A DNA stretch of 64,000 bases from Nocardiopsis sp. JB363 (GTDB lineage: Bacteria; Actinomycetota; Actinomycetes; Streptosporangiales; Streptosporangiaceae), in the NCBI RefSeq assembly GCF_900143625.1, contig NZ_FRFF01000135.1, positions 1 through 64,000 on the forward strand, read 5' to 3'. The notes beneath the pieces were generated by a model. The model was given only the letters and a program-made list of their open reading frames with translations. It had not been told where the DNA came from and searched no databases. This document shows, piece after piece, positions 8,918-15,902 of the stretch. The position numbers and the translations under genes are program-made. The first letter of the stretch is position 1. Each line of letters starts with the position of its first letter.

Positions 8918-9630
8918 GCCGCGTACTCCTCGGGGAAGACGCACTCCTCTGCGGGCCGCTGGTCGAGGTAGTCCCATTCCAGGAGGTCATGGACGGACAC
9001 GTAGCCCTCACCCTCGGCCTCGGGGATCTCCTCGGCCGGCACGAGGAGTTGTTCACCGCCGCCGGGCTGTTCGAAGTGCGGGGCGATCGGGCCCACCCAG
9101 GCGTCGACCGGCAGGATGACCTCGTAGCAGTTGTAGTTGTGCTCGGCCCCGTCTGGCCAGGTGTTGAGGGAGTCCGGCGGGAGGGCCCGCTCGGAGAAGG
9201 CCGCGCCGGCCGGGGCGAGGAAGGAACCCCAGGGGGAGCCGAAGCGGTCCAGCATCCACCCTTCGGGCAGTTCCTGGAGTTCCTTCAGCGGGCTGCCGTC
9301 CTCCACGACGAAGCCGTCGTGCTCGGGGTAGTCCCAGCCGTCCTCGGTGGCCCACCGGTCCAGGAACTCGGCGGGGGAGAGGTCACCGAACCGGTCGTAG
9401 CCCTCGACCAGTTCGCCCACGGGTCCGTCGGTGGGAAGCTCGGCCGGTCCCAGCCTCGGGTCGCCGCACAGGTACTGCTCCAGCTCCTCTTCGCTGGGCG
9501 GCGGGTTCAGTACGGGGCACTCGCCGGTCGAGGTGAGGGGTGGTGTGGGAAGGGATTCGCCGGCCAGGGCGGGGGAGGCGCCGAACACCAGGGCCAGGCT
9601 CGTGGCCGCCACCACGCGGAAGAGGGACAT
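8914..9630 (-). CDS. Secreted TNT-domain protein, probable NAD glycohydrolase
   Basis: The 238-residue protein has a Sec signal peptide (residues 1-23, ALA/GES cleavage) followed by a stand-alone TNT domain over about residues 75-230. Signature elements are DRFG (128-131), the FLAPAG stretch, RALPP (148-152), PIAPHFEQPGGG and Gln194 after the glycine triplet. TNT is the NAD(P)-hydrolysing toxin domain of Mycobacterium tuberculosis CpnT; secreted solo forms exist in actinobacteria and fungi. Four cysteines (38, 55, 168, 230) could form two disulfides in an exported protein. No immunity gene is visible beside it. If it acts outside the cell, its target could be competitors or host NAD. The domain call is from motif memory. 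Confidence 0.8.
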   Translation of the reverse strand: MSLFRVVAATSLALVFGASPALAGESLPTPPLTSTGECPVLNPPPSEEELEQYLCGDPRLGPAELPTDGPVGELVEGYDRFGDLSPAEFLDRWATEDGWDYPEHDGFVVEDGSPLKELQELPEGWMLDRFGSPWGSFLAPAGAAFSERALPPDSLNTWPDGAEHNYNCYEVILPVDAWVGPIAPHFEQPGGGEQLLVPAEEIPEAEGEGYVSVHDLLEWDYLDQRPAEECVFPEEYAA

Positions 9631-9650
9631 CGGACTCCGTTCGATCGATC

Positions 9651-9686
9651 ACTACTCAGGGGTTTTATCTATAAACCCTGAGTAGT
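9651..9686. promoter_or_regulatory. Long inverted repeat in the TNT gene promoter
   Basis: ACTACTCAGGGGTTTTA (9651-9667) and TAAACCCTGAGTAGT (9672-9686) are near-perfect inverted copies: 11 bp perfect, then two single-base bulges, with a 4-base centre. It starts 21 bases upstream of the TNT start codon. On the minus strand TTGACT overlaps its far end. It could be an operator for a dimeric repressor or an mRNA leader hairpin. It is A+T-rich compared with its surroundings. Confidence 0.55.
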
Positions 9687-9689
9687 CAA

Positions 9690-9989
9690 TCACGGCGGGG
9701 TCCTCACCCGGTGGAAGTCCGACTAACGGGCTCCGGGTACGCGGTCCAGCGGAATGCCGGGGCCGTTCGATCGGTCCGACCACAGATGGTGTTCTCCGGT
9801 CGGGGCGACCGCCGCGCATCGACATCTGTGTCCAGCTGTCGTAGCGGAGGCTCAGTACTCATCGGCGTCGTATGTGGGCAGGGCCGGGGGATTTCTCTAT
9901 CGGCGAGGAAAGCCTGTTCCTCAAGGGCGGCGTCACGCTGCGGAGTTTGCGCTAGCGCGAACCAGTGTTCGAGTCGAGGCCGGGAGCTG
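9690..9989. other. Stretch with no recognisable gene
   Basis: No frame on either strand shows the strong G/C third-position pattern of the neighbours, and nothing here resembles a known family. It lies between the TNT promoter and a probable gene remnant, and may be decayed coding sequence. Confidence 0.4.
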
Positions 9990-10160
9990 TGTCCGCTCGT
10001 CGAGTCGGCCTGTGACGAGGAGGAGACCTTCACCGGACGTCTCGCCTTCCGGGGCCCTCAGGATGTGAAGACGTACCGGGACCTCTTCGCGATGTACGAG
10101 GAGGTGGCCCTGTTCGGTGCTGCGGCCCGGGAGCGGATTCGCGCTTGGCCGAGTGGCTGA
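9990..10160 (+). pseudogene. Possible remnant of a DUF5753 (Scr1-type) regulator C-terminus
   Basis: Over about 55 codons the plus-strand frame ending at the TGA of 10158-10160 has good coding character. It reads FRGPQDVKTYRDLFAMYEEV followed by an ALFGAAARERI segment. This resembles the final helix of XRE/DUF5753 regulators, a pattern of the kind P-x-D-V-x-x-Y-x-x-L-F. No helix-turn-helix is found upstream in any frame. It would fit a degraded copy of the regulator found intact at 10828-11703, in opposite orientation. The match is weak. Confidence 0.35.
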
Positions 10161-10221
10161 AGCCGAAGCCTGTGGAGGCCGCCGGGCCCCCGGTCGTTCC
10201 CGGGGACCTTCGCGGTTGCTG

Positions 10222-10413
10222 TTACTGGTGGGACGCTGTGGAGAGTAGAGCTGCCCACTCTTGTGAGGGGAACGTCAGATGCCCTTCTTCGCGGTGCTGG
10301 GTGTCGCGGACGGCAGAAACCCCGGGGAGGTCCGCGACCTCGACACAGTTGTGGCCTTGAGGATGGCTGTAGGAGGACTTGCGGAACAGGTCATCCAGAA
10401 TCGATCGGTCCAT
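10222..10413 (-). CDS. DUF397 protein (third of three tandem copies)
   Basis: The 63-residue DUF397 protein has the family layout: FRKSSYS near the start, NCVEVADLPGVSAVRDT in the middle, and FPSQEWAALL near the end. DUF397 proteins are encoded beside XRE/DUF5753 regulators; in Streptomyces the Scr1/Scr2 pair behaves like an antitoxin/toxin. The Met at 10413 is chosen over an upstream Met because it begins exactly at the domain. It is 94 bp-scale smaller than its own upstream open frame, which adds nothing recognisable. The central motif is identical to that of the copy at 10637. Confidence 0.85.
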   Translation of the reverse strand: MDRSILDDLFRKSSYSHPQGHNCVEVADLPGVSAVRDTQHREEGHLTFPSQEWAALLSTASHQ

Positions 10414-10458
10414 GTTAGGTGGGCATCCTTTAGGCTCGGGCCGTTGTGGAGAGTAGAG
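10237..10458. repeat. Repeated gene-end segment from DUF397 duplication
   Basis: TGTGGAGAGTAGAG occurs at 10237-10250 and 10445-10458, 208 bases apart. Each copy is followed by a diverged but similar sequence leading into GGTGCTGGG. The two copies are the matching 3' ends of adjacent DUF397 genes, showing tandem duplication of a whole gene unit. Confidence 0.75.
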
Positions 10459-10615
10459 CCATCCACTCCCGGGAGGTGAACGCCAAATACCCCTCTGCTC
10501 GGTGCTGGGTATCGCGGATGTCCACTGCCTTCGACCGTTCCCGGACCTCAACGCAGTTGTTGTTGGCCCCGCTGTACGACGACTTGTGAAAGTTGAAGTG
10601 GGGGGTTTCCGGCAT
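10430..10615 (-). CDS. DUF397 protein (second of three tandem copies)
   Basis: The 61-residue protein carries FHKSSYSGANNNCVEV, a divergent centre (RERSKAVDIRDTQ) and the FTSREWMALL ending of DUF397. It lies 16 bases upstream of the third copy's start and 21 bases downstream of the first copy's stop, on one apparent transcript. Its centre differs most from the other two, so it may have changed its specificity or partner. Confidence 0.85.
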   Translation of the reverse strand: MPETPHFNFHKSSYSGANNNCVEVRERSKAVDIRDTQHRAEGYLAFTSREWMALLSTTARA

Positions 10616-10636
10616 GTGTTGTCCCCTTTGATCCTG

Positions 10637-10831
10637 CTAGCCGGTTGTGCGTACTGAGGCGATCAGCCCAGCCCACTCGCGCTGAACGAACATCAGGTGT
10701 CCATGCTCGCGGTTCTGGGTGTCGCGAACGGCAGAGACCCCGGGAAGGTCCGCGACCTCGACGCAGTTGGCAGAGTTCGCGCTGTAGCTACTCTTGTGAA
10801 AACCCAGGGACGTTGTGTTGCTCTGCTTCAT
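10637..10831 (-). CDS. DUF397 protein (first copy, coupled to the XRE regulator)
   Basis: The 64-residue DUF397 protein contains FHKSSYSANSANCVEV, ADLPGVSAVRDT and FVQREWAGLI. Its ATG overlaps the stop of the XRE/DUF5753 gene (ATGA, 10828-10831). This is the usual translational coupling of such pairs and makes it the cognate partner of that regulator. Confidence 0.88.
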   Translation of the reverse strand: MKQSNTTSLGFHKSSYSANSANCVEVADLPGVSAVRDTQNREHGHLMFVQREWAGLIASVRTTG

Positions 10832-11703
10832 TCGAGGTCACTCTCTTGTGTAATGAGATGTCTGATAAAACTCACCGACTCAGATGCGCGGAGAGCGGCG
10901 GCTTGAACGTGTCCGAACATGGTCACGAACTGGGCGACTGCCGACCCCTCGCTGATCACGTGTCCGATCGCCGTCTCTGTGTACACGATCGAAGGGTCTA
11001 TGTCGGATGTGAAGTCCATGATGACAAAGCTTCCCGTGGTTGCTGCATGTGGCCCGGCATCGAAGGGGAGTACTTGGAGGTCGATGTTGTGCCGGGTGGC
11101 CATGTTCAGCAAGTGCTGCAACTGTTCGCGCATCACGCCAGGAGCGAGTGTTCGTCTGCGCAGAGCTGCTTCGTCTACTACAGCTGAGTAGTGCGGTGGC
11201 CGCTGACGGTGCAGAATTTGCTGTCGCTCAAGTCTGGCGGAGACATGTCTCTCGACGGCGTTGTCGGTATGTGCTTGGCCACCTTTGAAGACCTCAGCTG
11301 TGTACTCGGCGGTTTGGAGCAGGCCGGGAATCACGAGTCCTTCATAGGTGCGAACCAGTGAAGCCTCAGCCTCGAAGTCGGGGAGGACGTTGTCACCGAA
11401 CACGTCCTTGTACTCAGCCCACCATCCTCGCTCGCGTCCTTGCTCAGCCAAAGAATGCAGGGCTACGCGGGCTTCCGCTGTACCGATCCCATACAGGTCG
11501 CACATGAGATCGATGTCGTCGGGTTTGATGTACCGGGTTTTGGCGTCCTCGATCCTGCTCAGCTTGGGGGCCGACCAGCCGAGAGCCTTGGCAGCATCGC
11601 CCAGCTGTGAGTATCCAGCGGTTACTCGTGCTCGATGCATCTCAGCCGCCAGACGGCGTAGGCGCACTGTGGGGCTGTGGACGGTTCGGGGGCGAGTCGG
11701 CAT
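10828..11703 (-). CDS. XRE family regulator with DUF5753 (Scr1/WhiJ type)
   Basis: The 291-residue protein has an N-terminal XRE helix-turn-helix (about residues 20-70: AGYSQLGDAAKALGWSAPK, then SRIED). A DUF5753 domain follows to the end, with GLVIPGLLQTAEY, VDEAALRR, REQLQHLL and the DLQVLPFDAG stretch. Such proteins control development and antibiotic production in Streptomyces and act antitoxin-like toward DUF397 partners. Here one regulator heads a transcript with three DUF397 genes. Codon use in this block is less G/C-biased than in the flanks, common for this mobile family. Confidence 0.92.
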   Translation of the reverse strand: MPTRPRTVHSPTVRLRRLAAEMHRARVTAGYSQLGDAAKALGWSAPKLSRIEDAKTRYIKPDDIDLMCDLYGIGTAEARVALHSLAEQGRERGWWAEYKDVFGDNVLPDFEAEASLVRTYEGLVIPGLLQTAEYTAEVFKGGQAHTDNAVERHVSARLERQQILHRQRPPHYSAVVDEAALRRRTLAPGVMREQLQHLLNMATRHNIDLQVLPFDAGPHAATTGSFVIMDFTSDIDPSIVYTETAIGHVISEGSAVAQFVTMFGHVQAAALRASESVSFIRHLITQESDLE

Positions 11704-11817
11704 GTACGCAGTCTAGTGCTTCGCTGAGCTTCATCGTTTTCTTGAAACCGCTTGTGATTCTGTTGATTTCACATGATGATGAGTTCATCTGAAGTCAACG
11801 AGGCGGGGGCTCCTTAA

Positions 11818-12072
11818 GTGCAAGCGACGACTGACGCCTATGGTGTGGGGCCTGAGCCCACCTTGCCTGAGGAACGACACAGGTTCTGGAGAGGGAGCCA
11901 GTGTCGACCTCGGCGGGCGGCGCGGGTGCGGGGGTGTGTCTTCCGGGCCCGAATGCCGAACGGAGATGAACCTCCTCGTGTCCCGGGGCCGCGTCGGCCG
12001 GTGGACGTCGCCCCCTTGGCGCTCCTTCGCGGACAGCAGGTCATCCCTCACCCCCTGAAAGCGGGGTCCTGA
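11818..12072 (+). CDS. Small basic protein of unknown function
   Basis: The predicted product is 84 residues from a GTG start, rich in Arg and Pro (RFWRGSQCRPRRA, then GDEPPRVPGPRRPVDVAPLA). Its stop codon overlaps the ATG of the next gene (TGATG), which supports it as a real coupled gene. I do not recognise the family. It starts 114 bases from the divergent XRE gene, so it could be under that regulator's control. Confidence 0.5.
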   Translation: MQATTDAYGVGPEPTLPEERHRFWRGSQCRPRRAARVRGCVFRARMPNGDEPPRVPGPRRPVDVAPLALLRGQQVIPHPLKAGS

Positions 12073-12545
12073 TGCTCGGCTCCGAGGCCACAGACCTGTT
12101 GTCCGCCGTGGAAGACGCCCTTCGTCCACCCACCGGTGCCGACCCCGGTCGGCTGAACCGGTGGCACTCCCACACGCTTCGACACCGCCTCCCCATGGTC
12201 CGAGAGGCGCTGCGCATCGTGCGTCAGGGCGCAGACCTGGAACCGGCCATTCACCTGCTCGACCAGGCGATCGCCGACCACTCCGACAGCATCGTCCTCC
12301 CCCAAGACGAACTTCCGATACCGGAACGGGCTCTCTGCGACCTCCTCCATCGCCATTGGGCGATGACCGTGGAAGGCCGACCGCCGAACGAGAAGTACGT
12401 GGCCTACCGGCCGTTCGACTGGCAAGGCGAAGGCGATCGCTTCGAACGGGTCACCGCCTTCACCCGAACGGAACTGCTGCGCCGGCTCGCCGCCCGCCAC
12501 CCGGGCATCGAACCGGAAGAGCCCGGCCCTTCGAATACCGCCTGA
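12072..12545 (+). CDS. Hypothetical protein in the whiJ-type cluster
   Basis: The predicted product is a soluble 157-residue protein that is largely helical, with conserved-looking stretches HRLPMVREALRIVRQG and LHRHWAMTVEGRPPNEKYV. No membrane segment or signal peptide is seen. It is translationally coupled to the 84-residue gene upstream, and 76 bases separate it from the RsbW-like gene. I do not recognise the family; proteins of this sort recur next to XRE/DUF397 loci in actinomycetes. Confidence 0.65.
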   Translation: MLGSEATDLLSAVEDALRPPTGADPGRLNRWHSHTLRHRLPMVREALRIVRQGADLEPAIHLLDQAIADHSDSIVLPQDELPIPERALCDLLHRHWAMTVEGRPPNEKYVAYRPFDWQGEGDRFERVTAFTRTELLRRLAARHPGIEPEEPGPSNTA

Positions 12546-12621
12546 ACACCCACGAAAAAGCTCTGGCGGGTGCGCGAACACCCCCAGAGCAGGCCGACAC
12601 AAGTGAAAGTGAACTGTCGAC

Positions 12622-13086
12622 ATGGCCATTGTGCCGCACACCGACCTCATCCGCCGGCGATCTCGTATCTATCCGGGCGACCTGTCCCAGATGTCCACCG
12701 CCCGAGGGGACCTGCGCGCTGATCTGACCGGGTTCGACGCCGACCTCATCGACACTCTCGTCCTCTGCGCGAGCGAACTCATGGCCAACGCCGTCGAGCA
12801 CACCCGCTCCGGAGACCCGGACGGCCACGTCGTGCGCGCCCTCTTCCACCCGATCCCGAACGTGCTCCGCCTGGTCGTCGTGGACGACGGGGCCCGCGAG
12901 TCCTCGCCGATGATCCCGACGGCCCGCACCGAGGAGCAGTGGCTCAGCGCCGAACGCGGCCGGGGCCTGCTCATGGTCGACGCCCTCGCCACGAACTGGG
13001 GCGTCCACCCGGTCGTTCCGTTCCCCTTCTGCGCCGACCTGGGCACGGCGGTCTGGGCCGAGTTCGCGAAGGCGGATGTGTCATGA
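12622..13086 (+). CDS. RsbW-like ATP-binding (anti-sigma factor type) protein
   Basis: The 154-residue protein has a GHKL-type ATPase fold. The N-box is ASELMANAVEHT (about residues 50-61), the G1 box VVVDDGARE, and the G2 box RGRGLLMVDALATNWG. The family comprises stand-alone HATPase_c_2 proteins related to the anti-sigma factors RsbW and SpoIIAB, abundant in actinomycetes and a usual member of whiJ/abaA-type clusters. The sigma factor or anti-anti-sigma partner is not in the window. Its stop overlaps the next start (ATGA). Confidence 0.85.
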   Translation: MAIVPHTDLIRRRSRIYPGDLSQMSTARGDLRADLTGFDADLIDTLVLCASELMANAVEHTRSGDPDGHVVRALFHPIPNVLRLVVVDDGARESSPMIPTARTEEQWLSAERGRGLLMVDALATNWGVHPVVPFPFCADLGTAVWAEFAKADVS

Positions 13087-13490
13087 CCATGACCATGACC
13101 GAGACCAGGGTGCGCACCGTACTCGCGGCCCCGCACGGCCACCGTTTCTCCCACCCGCGACCCCCGGAGACCTTCCAGGAACGCGAACGGCGGCTGTTGC
13201 CGCAGATGGCCGGCAACCCCCGTGTCGCTCGCCGGATCGAACACGGTCAGCTCCCGCATTGGATGCTCGTGGCGAAGGAGCGCAGGGAAAGGGCTCAGGC
13301 CGAAGCCCACGCCGAAACCCGCACCGGAGCCGAACCAGACCACGTCGACGACGTCCTTCCGTCGGTACTCCCTCGTGGCCGGCACCGGGCACCCCGCAAG
13401 CGGCATGGCCGATCCCTCATGGCCTACGGCATGACGCTGGTCGCGGGCGCGGTGGCCACCGAACTCTTCGGTCTCCTGCTGTCGGTCTGA
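13083..13490 (+). CDS. Hypothetical tail-anchored membrane protein
   Basis: The 135-residue protein starts at an ATG overlapping the RsbW-like stop; the longer frame upstream only shadows that gene. The first 108 residues are hydrophilic and charged (FQERERRLLPQMAGNPRV, RRIEHGQLPHWMLVAKERRER). A single C-terminal hydrophobic segment (YGMTLVAGAVATELFGLLL) would insert as a tail anchor. The coupling suggests it works with the ATPase, perhaps bringing it to the membrane. Family unknown. Confidence 0.7.
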   Translation: MTMTMTETRVRTVLAAPHGHRFSHPRPPETFQERERRLLPQMAGNPRVARRIEHGQLPHWMLVAKERRERAQAEAHAETRTGAEPDHVDDVLPSVLPRGRHRAPRKRHGRSLMAYGMTLVAGAVATELFGLLLSV

Positions 13491-13495
13491 ACGCG

Positions 13496-13529
13496 CGAAC
13501 GGCCGCCCCGAACCCGGGACGGCCGTTCG
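13496..13529. terminator. Bidirectional terminator between convergent genes
   Basis: A 10-bp perfect stem (13496-13505 with 13520-13529, CGAACGGCCG and its complement) is centred between the stop at 13490 on the plus strand and the ugd stop at 13545 on the minus strand. Confidence 0.65.
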
Positions 13530-13544
13530 ACGTACGAATGATGC

Positions 13545-14876
13545 CTACTGGCGACCCAACGCCCGGTAGGTCCAGCCGGAAGCGCGCCAGTACGTGGGGT
13601 CCAGCGCGTTGCGCCCGTCCACGATCCGCTTCTGGGACACGACCTCGCCCATCTCGTCGGGGTTGGCCTCTTTGAACTCCGACCACTCGGTGAGCAGCAG
13701 GACCACGTCCGCGTCGCGCGCGGCGCCCAGCATGGAGTCGGCGTAGTTCAGCTCCGGGAACGCCTCACGGGCCCGCTCCAGCGCCTGCGGGTCGTACACG
13801 GTCACGTGCGCGCCCAGCGAAGCGATGGTCGAGGCCACGTCCAAGGCCGGCGAGTCACGGATGTCGTCCGAGTTCGGCTTGAACGCCGCGCCCAGCACCG
13901 CCACGGTGCGGCCGGCGAAGTTCCCGCCGATCAGCTGGCGGGCGATGTCGGTGGTGCGCGCCCGACGGCGCTGGTTGATCGCGTCCACCTCGCGCAGGAA
14001 CGACAACGCGGGCTCCACACCCAGCTCGTCGGCGCGGGCCATGAAGGCGCGAATGTCCTTGGGCAGACATCCACCACCGAAACCCAGGCCGGGGCCGAGG
14101 AACTTGCCGCCGATGCGGTCGTCGTAGGACAGCGCCTCGGCGAGCTGGATGACGTCGGCTCCCGCGACCTCGGACACCTCCGCCATCGCGTTGATGAAGG
14201 AGATCTTCGTGGCGAGGAAGGCGTTGGCCGACACCTTGACGAGTTCGGCGGTCTGGAGGTCGGTGACCAGGAACGGGGTGCCGTCGTCCACCTGCTGCTG
14301 CCACAGGGTGCGGACGGCCTTCTCGACCCGGGGGGACTCGGTGCCGATCACGATGCGGTTGGGACGCAGGGTGTCCTCCACCCCGAATCCCTCGCGGAGG
14401 AACTCCGGGCTCCAACCGAGCTCGGCCTCCTCGCCCACCGGCGCCAGCGCGGCGAGACGAGCCGCCAGGGTCGCGGCGGTGCCCACCGGGACCGTGGAGC
14501 GTCCAACGATCACGGTCGGGCGCGTCAGGTGCGGGGCGAGGCTGTTCACCGCCGAGTTGACGTAGCTCAGGTCGGCGGCGCCGGAATCGTCGCGCTGCGG
14601 CGTGCCCACACAGATCAGGTGCAGGTCGGCGAACTCGGCGGCTTCGGTGAAACTCGTGGTGAAGTGCAGCCGGCCGGTCCGAAGATTGGCCGCCAGCAAC
14701 TCTTCGAGGCCGGGCTCGAAGAAGGGGACCCGACCGGAACGGAGCATATCGATCTTCGCTTCGTCGACGTCCAGGCCCAGGACCTCGAAGCCCATCTCGG
14801 CCAGGCAGGCGGCCGTCGTGGCGCCGAGGTAGCCGGTCCCGATGACGCAGACCCGCATACGTTCCGCTTCGACCAC
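13545..14876 (-). CDS. ugd: UDP-glucose 6-dehydrogenase
   Basis: The 443-residue NAD-dependent enzyme oxidises UDP-glucose to UDP-glucuronate. It has the N-terminal Rossmann motif GTGYLG, GRSTVPVGT, SPEFLREG, a central-domain KVSANAFLATKISF segment, and the catalytic Cys270 in FGGGCLPKD. The GTG at 14876 is chosen because GGAAGGA lies 7 bases upstream; an ATG six codons later at 14858 is an alternative. UDP-glucuronate is a precursor for teichuronic-type or capsular polymers, which fits the envelope locus that follows. Confidence 0.94.
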   Translation of the reverse strand: MVEAERMRVCVIGTGYLGATTAACLAEMGFEVLGLDVDEAKIDMLRSGRVPFFEPGLEELLAANLRTGRLHFTTSFTEAAEFADLHLICVGTPQRDDSGAADLSYVNSAVNSLAPHLTRPTVIVGRSTVPVGTAATLAARLAALAPVGEEAELGWSPEFLREGFGVEDTLRPNRIVIGTESPRVEKAVRTLWQQQVDDGTPFLVTDLQTAELVKVSANAFLATKISFINAMAEVSEVAGADVIQLAEALSYDDRIGGKFLGPGLGFGGGCLPKDIRAFMARADELGVEPALSFLREVDAINQRRRARTTDIARQLIGGNFAGRTVAVLGAAFKPNSDDIRDSPALDVASTIASLGAHVTVYDPQALERAREAFPELNYADSMLGAARDADVVLLLTEWSEFKEANPDEMGEVVSQKRIVDGRNALDPTYWRASGWTYRALGRQ

Positions 14877-15137
14877 TGGGTGTTCCTTCCTTGCTTCCGC
14901 TCGCGTCTCGTACTGGTTGTTCCCGCTCTCGGCGGGTGACATCCCGCACGGGGGCGGAAAACGGACATGGTTCGGCCGACGATGGTGCCGGGGCGGCATC
15001 ACCCTACGCGTAGGGGCATGGCACCTTACCCAACTACACGTGAACAGTCAGGCGCACAGATTACCGGTGAGCGGTGGGACGTCGGAACGAGGGGACCGAT
15101 GACGGGACATCGTGCCCCGTGACGTGGGACGTTCGGC

Positions 15138-15851
15138 TCAACGGTCCCGGTCGTCGAAGGTCCGGGTGGCGCCGGGGTCGTCCTCCAGCGGGGTCCACAC
15201 GGCACCGCTCTCCCCGCGACGGAACGGCGTCGTGGTCTTGCTCGGATCGTCCTGGCGACGCACGGGGGAGGCGGGCGGGGGAACATCGGGGACGGTGTCG
15301 CCGACGGGTCCGCCGTCGTTCCACCGCTGCTCCGTGTCCTCGCCCGCCGGGACCTCACCCGGCGGGGGCTCGACCTCTTCGACCGGCGCCGAACGGTACC
15401 GGTCGCGACTCGCGCTCGCCATCACCCGCCCACCGGGGACGGGGCCGAGATCCTCGGCCGCGCGCCAGCGGGTGGGCAGGGTCGCCGAGCCCAACAGCAG
15501 CACGCCCAGTGGCAGGGCCACCCCGAGCCCGGCCCCGCTCGGGTACATGAAGCTCTGGTCGTTGAGCCAGGAGAGGGCGGAGGTCAGCGTCTGGGGGGAG
15601 AAGATCGGCCACATGCACAGAGCGGTCAGGAGAGCCCCGGACGTCCCGGCCACCAGGGGAGACCGGCGGGAAGCGACCAGATAGGCGCCCACGGCGCCCA
15701 CCAGGCACAGAACCACCACCGACAACACCGAAGTGACGTCCACTTCACCCTGGGTGATGCGAGGGAACAGGTCGGCCGACCAGGCGATCCCGATCCACAT
15801 GACGGGGGCCAAGGCGATTCCGGCGAGCAGTCCGACCAGGTGGCGGAGCAA
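15138..15851 (-). CDS. Hypothetical four-helix membrane protein
   Basis: In the 237-residue protein, four hydrophobic segments lie in the first 130 residues (MLRHLVGLLAGIALAPVMW, VLSVVVLCLVGAVGAYLV, AGTSGALLTALCMWPIF, GLGVALPLGVLLLG). The acidic Pro-rich C-terminal half is probably cytoplasmic. It starts 51 bases after the LCP gene stop on the same strand and is likely in its operon. Family not recognised. Confidence 0.75.
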   Translation of the reverse strand: MLRHLVGLLAGIALAPVMWIGIAWSADLFPRITQGEVDVTSVLSVVVLCLVGAVGAYLVASRRSPLVAGTSGALLTALCMWPIFSPQTLTSALSWLNDQSFMYPSGAGLGVALPLGVLLLGSATLPTRWRAAEDLGPVPGGRVMASASRDRYRSAPVEEVEPPPGEVPAGEDTEQRWNDGGPVGDTVPDVPPPASPVRRQDDPSKTTTPFRRGESGAVWTPLEDDPGATRTFDDRDR

Positions 15852-15902
15852 GAACTTCCCCTTCCCCGAGGGACTTTCGCCGTCCCTCTCCTCCTCGCAA
15901 GG

